A stretch of DNA of 64,000 bases, taken from positions 124,001 to 188,000 of the forward strand of contig CANMCE010000002.1 of the NCBI GenBank assembly GCA_947496235.1, in the 5' to 3' direction. A model generated the notes under the pieces. The model saw nothing but the letters and a program-made list of their open reading frames with translations. It was not told the origin of the DNA and made no database searches. Source of the stretch: an uncultured Glaciecola sp. GTDB taxonomy: Bacteria; Pseudomonadota; Gammaproteobacteria; Enterobacterales; Alteromonadaceae. The translations under genes and the position numbers were made by a program. Every line of letters starts with the position of its first letter. Positions within the stretch are counted from its first letter, which is position 1. This document shows positions 28,310-35,548 of the stretch, piece after piece.

Positions 28310-28336
28310 AAAAAAGCCGTTTATTAACGGCTTTTT
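28310..28336 (+). terminator. Rho-independent terminator after the lipoprotein gene
   Basis: AAAAAGCCGTT pairs with AACGGCTTTTT around a short loop and is followed by a T-rich run. It closes the TraF-like/lipoprotein unit. The leading A-run makes it potentially active for the opposing AraC gene as well. Confidence 0.85.
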
Positions 28337-28395
28337 GTTTTTTTGCTCAGTAGTCTTTAGAGCCAAAACACTTAATGATTAAAGACAAACACGCC

Positions 28396-29289
28396 CTAAT
28401 TATAACGGCTTGGCGCTATCCCCATTACCTGCTTGAAGCAGCGACTAAAATGACTCACATTTAAAAATCCCATCTCATAAGCAACATAAGTAACAGAGTA
28501 GCCTTGTTTCAATAGATTCTGAGCACCCTGTATGCGCAATTGCAGTTGCAAATGGGAAGGACTACAGCCTAATGATTGTTTAAATTTTTGGAAAAATTTG
28601 GTGCGACTCATGCAGGCCTTTTTACACAGAGTATCTATATCAAGTGGCCTATTAAAATTTGCTTCTAAATAAGAGACCGCTTGGGTAATGCCATTATGTT
28701 CAGGGTTTTCGCGACTAAAATTAACCATGATTTCTCGCGTTTGATGACGCAACAAACGGGCAGTGAGTTCTGATACAGCGAGGTCACTTAAAAATGATTT
28801 ATCCGGGTGGTCTTCGGTAAATATGTTCACAATACGACTTAGCAAGGCCTGAGTCTCTTGATTGTGAGATGTATGTACCATGTGATCGTTATAATGCCAC
28901 TCACCAAGCTCCTCTGGCAACGGTGCTGAGTGATTAAGATAGTCACAGACTTGCTTTATTTTTTCTTTGGGTATTTCTATGGCTAGACAAGTGGTTGGCC
29001 GAATGTTTTGCGCATCGGGAAAGTCTATTTCCACAAGTTGTCCAGGCGCCAATATAAATGACTCATGGGGCAAAAATTCACGATGATAATTGTCCTGGTC
29101 TAGGTGCATTATTTTTTTACCAGCGATCATTCCGCAATATAGCAGTTGATCAGCTTTTAGCTTTACTCGGTCAGCTTTTTCAAAAGTATCATACACACTT
29201 AATTCAGCACTAGAAGTCGCAAAACTAATTTTGTTTTCGACCATTGTTTGCGGATTTTTTCGGACCTTAAGTAAGCTTTCACTTATCAT
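28396..29289 (-). CDS. AraC-family transcriptional regulator
   Basis: The 297-residue regulator has an N-terminal AraC-type cupin region (about 20-190) and a C-terminal pair of helix-turn-helix motifs (about 198-297; ITQAVSYLEANFNRPLDIDTLCKKACMSRTKFFQKFKQ and VTYVAYEMGFLNVSHFSRCFKQ). It is transcribed away from an aldehyde dehydrogenase gene across a 155-base gap, the usual arrangement for a regulator and its target. The inducer is unknown, perhaps an alcohol or aldehyde. Confidence 0.9.
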   Translation of the reverse strand: MISESLLKVRKNPQTMVENKISFATSSAELSVYDTFEKADRVKLKADQLLYCGMIAGKKIMHLDQDNYHREFLPHESFILAPGQLVEIDFPDAQNIRPTTCLAIEIPKEKIKQVCDYLNHSAPLPEELGEWHYNDHMVHTSHNQETQALLSRIVNIFTEDHPDKSFLSDLAVSELTARLLRHQTREIMVNFSRENPEHNGITQAVSYLEANFNRPLDIDTLCKKACMSRTKFFQKFKQSLGCSPSHLQLQLRIQGAQNLLKQGYSVTYVAYEMGFLNVSHFSRCFKQVMGIAPSRYN

Positions 29290-29444
29290 AGATGTTCCTC
29301 ACAACTTATCCTAAAAGACTTATCCCAAATAAAGCGTACTCTAAGATAAATCATTAGCACTGGTAGTCAAGTAGACTATCGAATTAACAATTATATTGCA
29401 TAAATATAACAACTTGTACAACTACAAAATATACAGAGGTAGAT

Positions 29445-30965
29445 ATGATTTATGCAAACCCAGGCTCAGAAGGCGCTCTTATTAACTTTAAGCCACAATA
29501 TGAAAACTATATTGGGGGCGAATGGGTAAAGCCAGTCAATGGTGAATATTTTGAGAATGTGAGTCCTGTTAACGGTCAAGTGTTCTGTAAAATCCCGCGC
29601 TCAGACGCAGCCGACATAGATTTAGCCTTAGATGCTGCGCATAAAGCCAGAGAAGCTTGGGGTAAAACCTCAGTCGCAGAACGCTCAAATATTCTATTAA
29701 AAATTGCCGATAGAATGGAGCAAAACCTTGAGATGCTCGCCGTAGCAGAAACTTGGGATAACGGTAAAGCGGTACGCGAAACATTAAACGCTGATATCCC
29801 ATTGTGTGTCGACCACTTCAGATATTTTGCAGGTTGTTTGCGCGCGCAAGAAGGCACAATGGGCGAAATCGACGAGCATACAGTTGCCTACCATTTTCAT
29901 GAACCATTAGGTGTAGTAGGGCAAATTATTCCTTGGAACTTTCCATTGTTAATGGCGGCATGGAAGCTCGGTCCTGCGCTTGCTGCTGGTAACTGCGTGG
30001 TGTTGAAACCAGCAGAGCAAACACCTGCTTCAATCCTAGTATTGCTCGAGTTAATTGGTGATTTACTTCCACCGGGAGTATTGAATGTAGTTAATGGTTT
30101 CGGTAAAGAAGCCGGCGAAGCACTTGCAACCAGCAAACGCATTGCAAAGATTGCATTTACTGGCTCAACTCCGGTTGGCAGTCATATTTTAAAATGTGCA
30201 GCTGAAAACATCATTCCTTCAACCGTTGAATTAGGCGGAAAATCGCCGAATGTCTATTTTGCAGACGTGCTTGATCATGAAGATGACTACTTAAGCAAAT
30301 GTGTCGAAGGTGCAGTGCTTGCTTACTTCAACCAAGGTGAGGTTTGTACTTGTCCTTCTCGTTTACTTATTCAAGAAAGTATTTATGACGAGTTTATCGC
30401 CATGGTGATTAAGCGTGCAAAAGCAATTAAACGTGGTAATCCGCTAGATGACACTACCATGGTGGGTGCACAAGCCTCAAAACAACAGCATGACAAAATA
30501 CTTAGCTATCTTGAAATTGGTAAAAACGAAGGCGCAGAAGTCTTGTTGGGCGGTGAAGTAGAAGATTTAGAAGCAGATTTAGCCAAAGGTTACTACATCA
30601 AGCCTACGTTATTTAAAGGCGATAACTCAATGCGCGTATTCCAAGAGGAAATCTTCGGGCCGGTTATTTCTGTTTGTACCTTTAAAGACGAAGCTGAAGC
30701 CCTTGCCATTGCCAATGATACCGAGTTCGGACTAGGAGCAGGCGTATGGTCTCGTGACATGAATACGGCTTATCGAATGGGACGTGGCATTCAAGCGGGT
30801 CGAGTATGGACCAATTGTTACCACATGTACCCAGCGCACGCGGCATTCGGTGGTTATAAGAAATCGGGCGTAGGACGAGAAACCCATAAAATGGCGCTAG
30901 AACATTATCAGCAAACCAAAAACTTATTGGTAAGCTATGATGTGAATCCATTGGGCTTCTTCTAA
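29445..30965 (+). CDS. NAD-dependent aldehyde dehydrogenase (ExaC/AldB type)
   Basis: The 506-residue enzyme oxidises aldehydes, probably acetaldehyde, to acids. Landmarks: the opening [38 protein letters not shown], the Glu loop VELGGKSPN and the nucleophile in [12 protein letters not shown] (about Cys303). The last part, [19 protein letters not shown] and a terminal GFF, is typical of ExaC/AldB proteins of ethanol metabolism. AGAGG lies upstream of the ATG. The divergent AraC gene is the probable regulator, and a terminator follows. Confidence 0.93.
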   Translation: MIYANPGSEGALINFKPQYENYIGGEWVKPVNGEYFENVSPVNGQVFCKIPRSDAADIDLALDAAHKAREAWGKTSVAERSNILLKIADRMEQNLEMLAVAETWDNGKAVRETLNADIPLCVDHFRYFAGCLRAQEGTMGEIDEHTVAYHFHEPLGVVGQIIPWNFPLLMAAWKLGPALAAGNCVVLKPAEQTPASILVLLELIGDLLPPGVLNVVNGFGKEAGEALATSKRIAKIAFTGSTPVGSHILKCAAENIIPSTVELGGKSPNVYFADVLDHEDDYLSKCVEGAVLAYFNQGEVCTCPSRLLIQESIYDEFIAMVIKRAKAIKRGNPLDDTTMVGAQASKQQHDKILSYLEIGKNEGAEVLLGGEVEDLEADLAKGYYIKPTLFKGDNSMRVFQEEIFGPVISVCTFKDEAEALAIANDTEFGLGAGVWSRDMNTAYRMGRGIQAGRVWTNCYHMYPAHAAFGGYKKSGVGRETHKMALEHYQQTKNLLVSYDVNPLGFF

Positions 30966-30997
30966 CGCCAGTTCGCTTTAACTTTTTTATTGCTTAA

Positions 30998-31029
30998 CAA
31001 AGCCCTGCATATCATGAATGCAGGGCTTT
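30998..31029 (+). terminator. Rho-independent terminator after aldehyde dehydrogenase
   Basis: AAAGCCCTGCAT pairs with ATGCAGGGCTTT around a short loop, followed by a T-rich stretch. It lies at the stop of the opposing PEP-CTERM-like gene and may serve both strands. Confidence 0.85.
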
Positions 31030-31873
31030 ATTTTATTTTAGCTGAAGAACCGTCATAGCTTAGAAAAGTGGGGCGATTTCCGAACCGATGTTTAAGAGGA
31101 TACAGAAACGCACAAGCGAGCAAAATAATCCAGATTGTGTTTGGTTCGTCTACCTGAAAAGTTACGGCTGGAGGTGCATTTGGATCAGTTGTATCTCTTA
31201 TCAGCCAATGGCCGAAGGGGTGCGTTGGGTCGGTATACAGACGCGTTTCAGCATGGGTATAAACTGTATCTCTGTAGTGGGTGTATCCTGATGAGCCCGA
31301 GCCGAAAGCAAACCTGAAAAGATCGTTATCTACAATACTAGCGACCCAGTTACGAATAGGCTCTCCATCGTCATCCAACGTAAAGACGTCAGCGAGAATA
31401 CCTGATGCTCTACCTGATATGAGCGCGGTATCTCCTATGGGATTAAAAGTTGCCCTACCCGTATCACCTAAAAGTCTGAGCGCCTGATTAACATTTCCGT
31501 TGTCATTTCCCAGATCATTGTTTGAACAATTGGGTGCAGGCATCAACAAACATTCATCATCGACGCTAATGAAGTCAAATGCGAGCATTAGTTGGGCGAA
31601 ATCAGAGCCCGTAGCACGACGCCATCCTTTCCCAACATTTCTATGGGAGAAAAAAATTCCTGTTAACGCTGTATCACCATCTAACTTGTTTGCTTCCTGA
31701 GCCAATGTTTGGTCAACCCAACTGTTGTCAACCCCCAAAGACAGGGTAACATCCAACCAATCAAGATGATTGACCGTGGTGTAAAAGTCATTGTCCACTA
31801 TGTAAGAAGCCTGAGCAGATTGCGAGAGTATGAGCGCTAATGCTCCAATGATGCTAGTTATTCTGGTTAACAT
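31028..31873 (-). CDS. Exported protein with PEP-CTERM-like tail
   Basis: The 281-residue product has a signal peptide (1-22, SAQAS), a body containing WLDVTLSLG, RRATGSDFAQLM and FGHWLIRD blocks seen in PEP-CTERM proteins of marine bacteria, and a DEP motif followed by hydrophobic TIWIILLACAFLYPL and basic KHRFGNR. The normal end would be about there; the last ~13 residues (TFLSYDGSSAKIK) are encoded by a repeat element (31031-31069) at the 3' end of the gene. GGGAATTTT before the ATG is a usable ribosome binding site. Confidence 0.75.
   Translation of the reverse strand: MLTRITSIIGALALILSQSAQASYIVDNDFYTTVNHLDWLDVTLSLGVDNSWVDQTLAQEANKLDGDTALTGIFFSHRNVGKGWRRATGSDFAQLMLAFDFISVDDECLLMPAPNCSNNDLGNDNGNVNQALRLLGDTGRATFNPIGDTALISGRASGILADVFTLDDDGEPIRNWVASIVDNDLFRFAFGSGSSGYTHYRDTVYTHAETRLYTDPTHPFGHWLIRDTTDPNAPPAVTFQVDEPNTIWIILLACAFLYPLKHRFGNRPTFLSYDGSSAKIK
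31031..31069 (+). repeat. Short copy of the GCTGAAGAACCG repeat (copy A)
   Basis: TTTTAGCTGAAGAACCGTCATAG followed by CTTAGAAAAG matches copy B (32031-32107) in the same orientation, but lacks its central hairpin segment. It overlaps the 3' end of the PEP-CTERM-like gene and supplies its last codons. Confidence 0.75.
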
Positions 31874-32030
31874 AAAATTCCCTTTTCTATAAACCTAGTC
31901 GGTTTAAAAAATTGTCTACAAACCTTATAGAAGAACCGGATGTTCAGGCAAGAAAATCATTTTGAATTAACTTGAATTAATTTGAATACTAATAAAAACA
32001 ATGGGTTACTGTGGCCATAAAAAGTGTAAA

Positions 32031-32107
32031 TTATTTTTTAGCTGAAGAACCGCCATAGTGACGAACGTCACGATCCCCCCCAAATTTATCCGCCATAGCT
32101 TATAAAA
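32031..32107 (+). repeat. Long copy of the GCTGAAGAACCG repeat with hairpin (copy B)
   Basis: TTTTTTAGCTGAAGAACCGCCATAG leads into a 6-bp hairpin (GTGACG AA CGTCAC, 32057-32070), a C-tract, and a second exact CCGCCATAG (32090-32098; first copy 32050-32058). The head resembles the GAAGAATCGTCAT start of the hairpin repeats at 33072 and 47516, so all may be one diverged family. Apart from this repeat, the stretch 31874-32211 shows nothing I can interpret. Confidence 0.7.
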
Positions 32108-32211
32108 ACACCCAATATTCAATCTAGAATAAAAGGAAATTTTGTATGAACTTGATCTAGTTTTTGCGTTCTTAACTGGCAAGTTACGGATATTCTTATG
32201 CTTGGCAGTGG

Positions 32212-32970
32212 ATGCAACTCAACAAAATAAAACCATTTGCTCTCTCTTTAGTCATTCATGTGGCGATCATCGTTTTAATCTTTGGCATCGCTTTACCAGA
32301 GCAACAGCATATTGATGAACAGCCAAGCTTAAAAAGTTACTTGTATATTAAGCCGCCGGTGATCGAATCAAGCATTATAGAGCCTACAACAGTCAAACCT
32401 GAGCATGTAAATACAGTGTCGCCGGTTGAAGAAGCTAACGAGATAGAAAAGACAACGACAGTCCAAAACCAGCCTGTACCAGAAACAGTTCCGATTGAAA
32501 TAGTTGACGAGCAACCAAAAAAAAACGCACAAGCTGAACAAGCGTCGTTGCAGAACAATGCCACAACTAATGTGAACCAGACATCTACAATCTTAAACAG
32601 CACAGCAAAGTTCATTACTGACCTAAATTCAAAAAAGCTTAATGAATTATCACAGCACTCTGCACAAGCATACCGGCAACCTAAACCGCTCATCGATAAA
32701 TCAAAAGAGCACAGTATAAATGCGCAATTAAAAGCGCAAAGTGCAGACTTCGCGCCACCTGGCTCAAATATTATAGTGTTATCAGAATTTGAGCCAAACG
32801 AAACAACAATTATGGTTGAGGACTCGTGCATGACAGTTACAGAAACCGATCTTCTAGACCCCGTTACCCGTGGCGCCACATTATGGCGATTCGGCGGCGC
32901 AGGTTGTCAGAAGTACGATAAGTTTAATGGTCAACTTCAAAAATCACTGGATAAATATTTAAAAAAATAA
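32212..32970 (+). CDS. TonB-like single-pass envelope protein, orphan
   Basis: The 252-residue product has a short basic N-terminus, one membrane helix (about 8-27, PFALSLVIHVAIIVLIFGIA) and a long Pro/Glu/Val-rich periplasmic stretch, the layout of TonB. The C-terminal ~70 residues (EDSCMTVTETDLLDPVTRGA, then WRFGGAGCQKY) are not a recognisable TonB C-terminal domain and contain two Cys that could form a disulfide. No exbB/exbD genes are nearby. It may be a TonB-derived protein with a new end domain. Confidence 0.6.
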   Translation: MQLNKIKPFALSLVIHVAIIVLIFGIALPEQQHIDEQPSLKSYLYIKPPVIESSIIEPTTVKPEHVNTVSPVEEANEIEKTTTVQNQPVPETVPIEIVDEQPKKNAQAEQASLQNNATTNVNQTSTILNSTAKFITDLNSKKLNELSQHSAQAYRQPKPLIDKSKEHSINAQLKAQSADFAPPGSNIIVLSEFEPNETTIMVEDSCMTVTETDLLDPVTRGATLWRFGGAGCQKYDKFNGQLQKSLDKYLKK

Positions 32971-33012
32971 CGACGTGTTTTGTTTTCGTGTAGCTGAAGT
33001 AATCAAGGAATT

Positions 33013-33125
33013 ATCGTTATTGAGTTAGCTACGAAGAATCGTTATTGAGTTAGCTACGAAGAATCGTCATTGAGTTAGCTACAAAGAATCGTCATCGTGG
33101 CGCAGGCCACGACCTCCTTGGAACA
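33013..33125 (+). repeat. Solitary hairpin repeat with three 25-bp tandem head units
   Basis: Three 25-bp units (ATCGTTATTGAGTTAGCTAC plus GAAGA) at 33013-33037, 33038-33062 and 33063-33087 are followed by one full hairpin arm (to 33125) with a perfect 7-bp stem TCGTGGC/GCCACGA. From 33072 the sequence is nearly identical to the inverted-repeat arms of the GIY-YIG element at 47516-48013, differing by about three bases. No nuclease gene is present here. The remaining bases up to 33314 show nothing recognisable. Confidence 0.85.
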
Positions 33126-33314
33126 AGCTGATGTATAAAAATCGAGAATTCACAATATGGATCATTTATACCCTGTTGTCGAAGCGAAAGAATAAGCCTT
33201 ACATTGACAATTCTTCTAAATTGGCATGAAATTGACTCACATTACCACATCTAGCATCTGCCAATTAGGGCATATCTAGACGTGTAGATAGTAACGCTGT
33301 TATAAGGCATATGC

Positions 33315-33698
33315 ATGGACATACAGTGGCCCAATCAGAATGAAATTGCTGAACTAAACAAGATGTTTGGCTTTGAAGCCACTGACGATGAACAAGATTG
33401 GGAAATAGAGTTTTCAGATGAAAACAGAGTAGAAGAGTTCCTCTTAACATATGAAGACGCACAATTATCAGAGCCGCAAAAAATGTCTGTCATGCAACTA
33501 ATCATTGCATCCTTTGATGAGCTGATTCATTCAGGCCAAGACAACGAAGAGATGTGGCAAAAAATAGAGAGCGCCTTAGTTAAGGATCAACATATTCATA
33601 AATACACCATCGAACATTGGTGCTGCGAGGGAGAAACCCTTGAAGAAAATATGTTTCCTACCACATCCAGAATGCGGAAAGTAGCAAATGCCTTATAA
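33315..33698 (+). CDS. Small acidic protein of unknown function, cassette-like
   Basis: The 127-residue cytoplasmic protein is strongly acidic (Asp/Glu-rich first half) and helical, with a Cys pair (HWCCEGE) near the C-terminus. I recognise no family. Its stop codon is embedded in TTATAACAAGGC and is directly followed by a strong hairpin, as in genes carried on integron cassettes. No clear SD is visible before the ATG, also common in cassettes. Confidence 0.55.
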   Translation: MDIQWPNQNEIAELNKMFGFEATDDEQDWEIEFSDENRVEEFLLTYEDAQLSEPQKMSVMQLIIASFDELIHSGQDNEEMWQKIESALVKDQHIHKYTIEHWCCEGETLEENMFPTTSRMRKVANAL

Positions 33699-33775
33699 CA
33701 AGGCCAAGCACAACGCCCACTACGTGGGCTTGTCTCAGTACTGCGTGCTTCTCCTGTGTTGGCGCCGCTAACCGC
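33695..33775 (+). other. attC-like cassette junction 1 (degenerate)
   Basis: TTATAACAAGGC at the stop codon is followed by a hairpin with stem GCCCAC/GTGGGC, flanked by CAA and TTG arms and one unpaired C on the 5' side. Unpaired bases on one arm are typical of folded attC sites. The closing GTTRRRY box expected for a complete site is not found, so this is a relic at best. Confidence 0.4.
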
Positions 33776-33847
33776 TGAATGATATTCTTGGGTTCTTCTT
33801 TTCTTTTTTAGTGGTAACATCACATTATACTATTTAGGAGCCTTCTT

Positions 33848-34066
33848 ATGTCCGATGCCTTAAAAGTCATGCTGGAAACAATCGATCAGCTTAGCACTAA
33901 AGAAAAAGCTCTTGCCGCTCATTGCTTGCTGACCGCAATGGACGCAAAAATTGATAGCGATGTAGAGTCTGAATGGCTGAAACTCGCTGAGTCTCGTAGC
34001 GCTGAAATAGAGTCCGGTAAAGTTAAGAGTATCTCATGGGAAGAAATTGAAAGAGATCTTAGATAA
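33848..34066 (+). CDS. Addiction-module antitoxin (PF09720-like)
   Basis: The 72-residue protein ends with the family signature WLKLAESRSAEIESGKVKSISWEEIERDLR, as in addiction-module component proteins that neutralise ParE/RelE-type toxins. GGAG lies 9 bases upstream of the ATG. The toxin gene begins 3 bases after its stop, the standard antitoxin-first order. The N-terminus likely handles dimerisation or DNA binding. Confidence 0.85.
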   Translation: MSDALKVMLETIDQLSTKEKALAAHCLLTAMDAKIDSDVESEWLKLAESRSAEIESGKVKSISWEEIERDLR

Positions 34067-34069
34067 GAG

Positions 34070-34366
34070 ATGCTACCAGTTTCTTTTCACCCGGAAGTTA
34101 AGACTGAAATCAAAAATTCTTTCGACTGGTATCAAGAGCAATCGCTTGGGTTGGGTTATGAGTTTTCTCAGGAATTAAAGGAATCGATAAATTCTATTCG
34201 CTCCTTGCCATCTTCTTGGGCAAAAGTCGGACAATCTCATCGGCGATTTGTCTTAAGTCGTTTTCCGTATTCGATAGTTTACAAAATCATCAAGGATAAA
34301 GAAATAATCGTGGTTGCTATTATGCACAACCACAGAAAGCCGGGATATTGGCATGAGCGCGGCTAA
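34070..34366 (+). CDS. ParE/RelE-superfamily toxin
   Basis: The 98-residue protein has the ParE/RelE fold pattern: FHPEVKTEIKNSFDWYQEQSLGLG, an Arg-rich strand RRFVLSRFPYSIVYKI and a final strand IIVVAIMHNHRKPGYW, where the HNHRKPGYW end is typical of partners of PF09720 antitoxins. Members inhibit gyrase or cut mRNA; which applies here is not clear. Its stop is in GGCTAACAAGGC, again cassette-like. Confidence 0.88.
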   Translation: MLPVSFHPEVKTEIKNSFDWYQEQSLGLGYEFSQELKESINSIRSLPSSWAKVGQSHRRFVLSRFPYSIVYKIIKDKEIIVVAIMHNHRKPGYWHERG

Positions 34367-34412
34367 CAAGGCGTAGCAACGGACTGCCAAATCTGGCGTT
34401 GTGTGCTTTGGT
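34362..34412 (+). other. attC-like cassette junction 2 (degenerate)
   Basis: GGCTAACAAGGC at the toxin stop is followed by CAAC, a 5-base bulge, stem GCCA/TGGC with loop AATC, then GTTG. The architecture (outer CAAC/GTTG arms, unpaired bases on the 5' arm) repeats at the third junction. The right-hand end is not a clean GTTRRRY. Confidence 0.45.
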
Positions 34413-34422
34413 GGAAACGAAT

Positions 34423-34881
34423 ATGGAAATCACAATTAGACGAATCGAAATAGAAAGCATTGAGGATAAAAGTACATTCGAGACTTTGTTCAAAGAGTAC
34501 CTATCTGGGTTATCGGTTGAATTAGATCCTTCTGTTATTGATCAGTTGTTTGCGCTGCCTTATTTCCATGGAATTATCAGTTTTGTAGACAACAAGCCTG
34601 CCGGGTTTGCGGTTTGTTTTGAATCTTTCTCAACTTATCGTGCGCAAAGAGTGATGAATATCCATGACTTTATGGTATCTGATAGCTTTCGTAGAAAAGG
34701 TGTTGGCAAGGCGCAACTGAGAGGTATCGAACAGTATTGTCGTGATAATAATTACGTCAAAATCACACTTGAGGTCGGTGATGATAATGTTGCAGCTAAA
34801 AAGCTCTATAGTTCATTGGACTACGAAGATTACAGAGTAGTTTTGAAAGGTCAGCAACATTGGCAAAAGTACCTGAATTAG
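34423..34881 (+). CDS. GNAT-family N-acetyltransferase, cassette-like
   Basis: The 152-residue acetyltransferase has ITIRRIEIESI at the start, the acetyl-CoA loop VSDSFRRKGVGKAQLRGIEQ and the closing LEVGDDNVAAKKLYSSLDYEDYRV. The ATG is chosen over an in-frame TTG at 34399, which falls in the preceding junction. The acceptor is unknown. GNAT enzymes and toxin-antitoxin pairs are the commonest passengers of chromosomal integron cassettes. Confidence 0.88.
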   Translation: MEITIRRIEIESIEDKSTFETLFKEYLSGLSVELDPSVIDQLFALPYFHGIISFVDNKPAGFAVCFESFSTYRAQRVMNIHDFMVSDSFRRKGVGKAQLRGIEQYCRDNNYVKITLEVGDDNVAAKKLYSSLDYEDYRVVLKGQQHWQKYLN

Positions 34882-34883
34882 CA

Positions 34884-35005
34884 CGCACATACAAACTGTT
34901 TAAGGGTGATTCGCAACGCGTGGCATATTTACTATGCGTTGGTTTAGGTGATTAGGGGTATGCGGCGGCATCAATATTACGTTGCTTAAGCCTTAGCAGT
35001 TGTTG
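34884..35005 (+). other. attC-like cassette junction 3 (Vibrio-type, degenerate)
   Basis: AAACTGTTTAAGGGTGATTC followed by GCAACGCGTGGCAT is, from memory, very close to the repeats of Vibrio superintegrons. It folds as CAACG, 5-base bulge, CATA, loop TTTAC, TATG, CGTTG. The conserved outer boxes (AAC at the left, GTTRRRY at the right) are worn. It follows the GNAT stop directly. Confidence 0.5.
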
Positions 35006-35152
35006 AATGTCAACTGCACAAGAAGAACACTAGCCGAATAAAAGGTTTTCAATCCTAGAATGCTGATAGTCGCAAAACCAACACAAAGTACAGGTGATAT
35101 TTTCCTCATTTAGCTTACATTTAGGAGACGTTTGATAATAAGGAAATTACTC

Positions 35153-35470
35153 ATGTCTAATATAAAAGTGCCAGTCACTGCTTCAACTAAAAAATGGTTA
35201 AACAAAAATTTATCTGATACTCCCTTTAAAACCATAGAAGAATATGTCGGCGCATTGATTGAACTGGAAAGGTCGGTAAAAGATATTCAAGAATTCGCTG
35301 ATTGTGGGTGTCCACTGTGTAAAGAAATGATAGAAAGTGGAGCGCCAATTATAACCCATGTGCTAGATCAGGATTTTGATGATGATATGATGGATGATGA
35401 CGACGAAGAGGGCAACAAAGGCTATTTTGTTCAGGTGGTGAGTAAACTACCCTTCGACAAAACCCACTAA
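35153..35470 (+). CDS. Small protein with CxCxxC motif, unknown function
   Basis: The 105-residue protein starts at the ATG with AAGGA 8 bases upstream; the earlier in-frame start at 35132 has none. The N-terminal half is helical (STKKWLNKNLSDTPFKTIEEYVG), followed by DCGCPLCKEM, a Cys triplet that could bind a metal, and an acidic run (DQDFDDDMMDDDDEE). No family recognised. It lies just before recG at the right border of the accessory segment. Confidence 0.6.
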   Translation: MSNIKVPVTASTKKWLNKNLSDTPFKTIEEYVGALIELERSVKDIQEFADCGCPLCKEMIESGAPIITHVLDQDFDDDMMDDDDEEGNKGYFVQVVSKLPFDKTH

Positions 35471-35548
35471 CTTTGCAGTATAGAAAAGGTGTGGATAACG
35501 GAATTCTTTGTTAATCTGTAGCAAAACAATTAATAAGAAAAAGAATTG

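Noticed and set aside
32337-32879. Leftward 180-codon frame opposite the TonB-like gene
   Set aside because: It is the complement of a Pro/Glu/Thr-rich coding sequence, has no start signal and no family features.
33013-33125. Rho-independent terminator
   Set aside because: The hairpin lacks a T-run and the same sequence recurs elsewhere as a defined repeat arm, so it is called a repeat.
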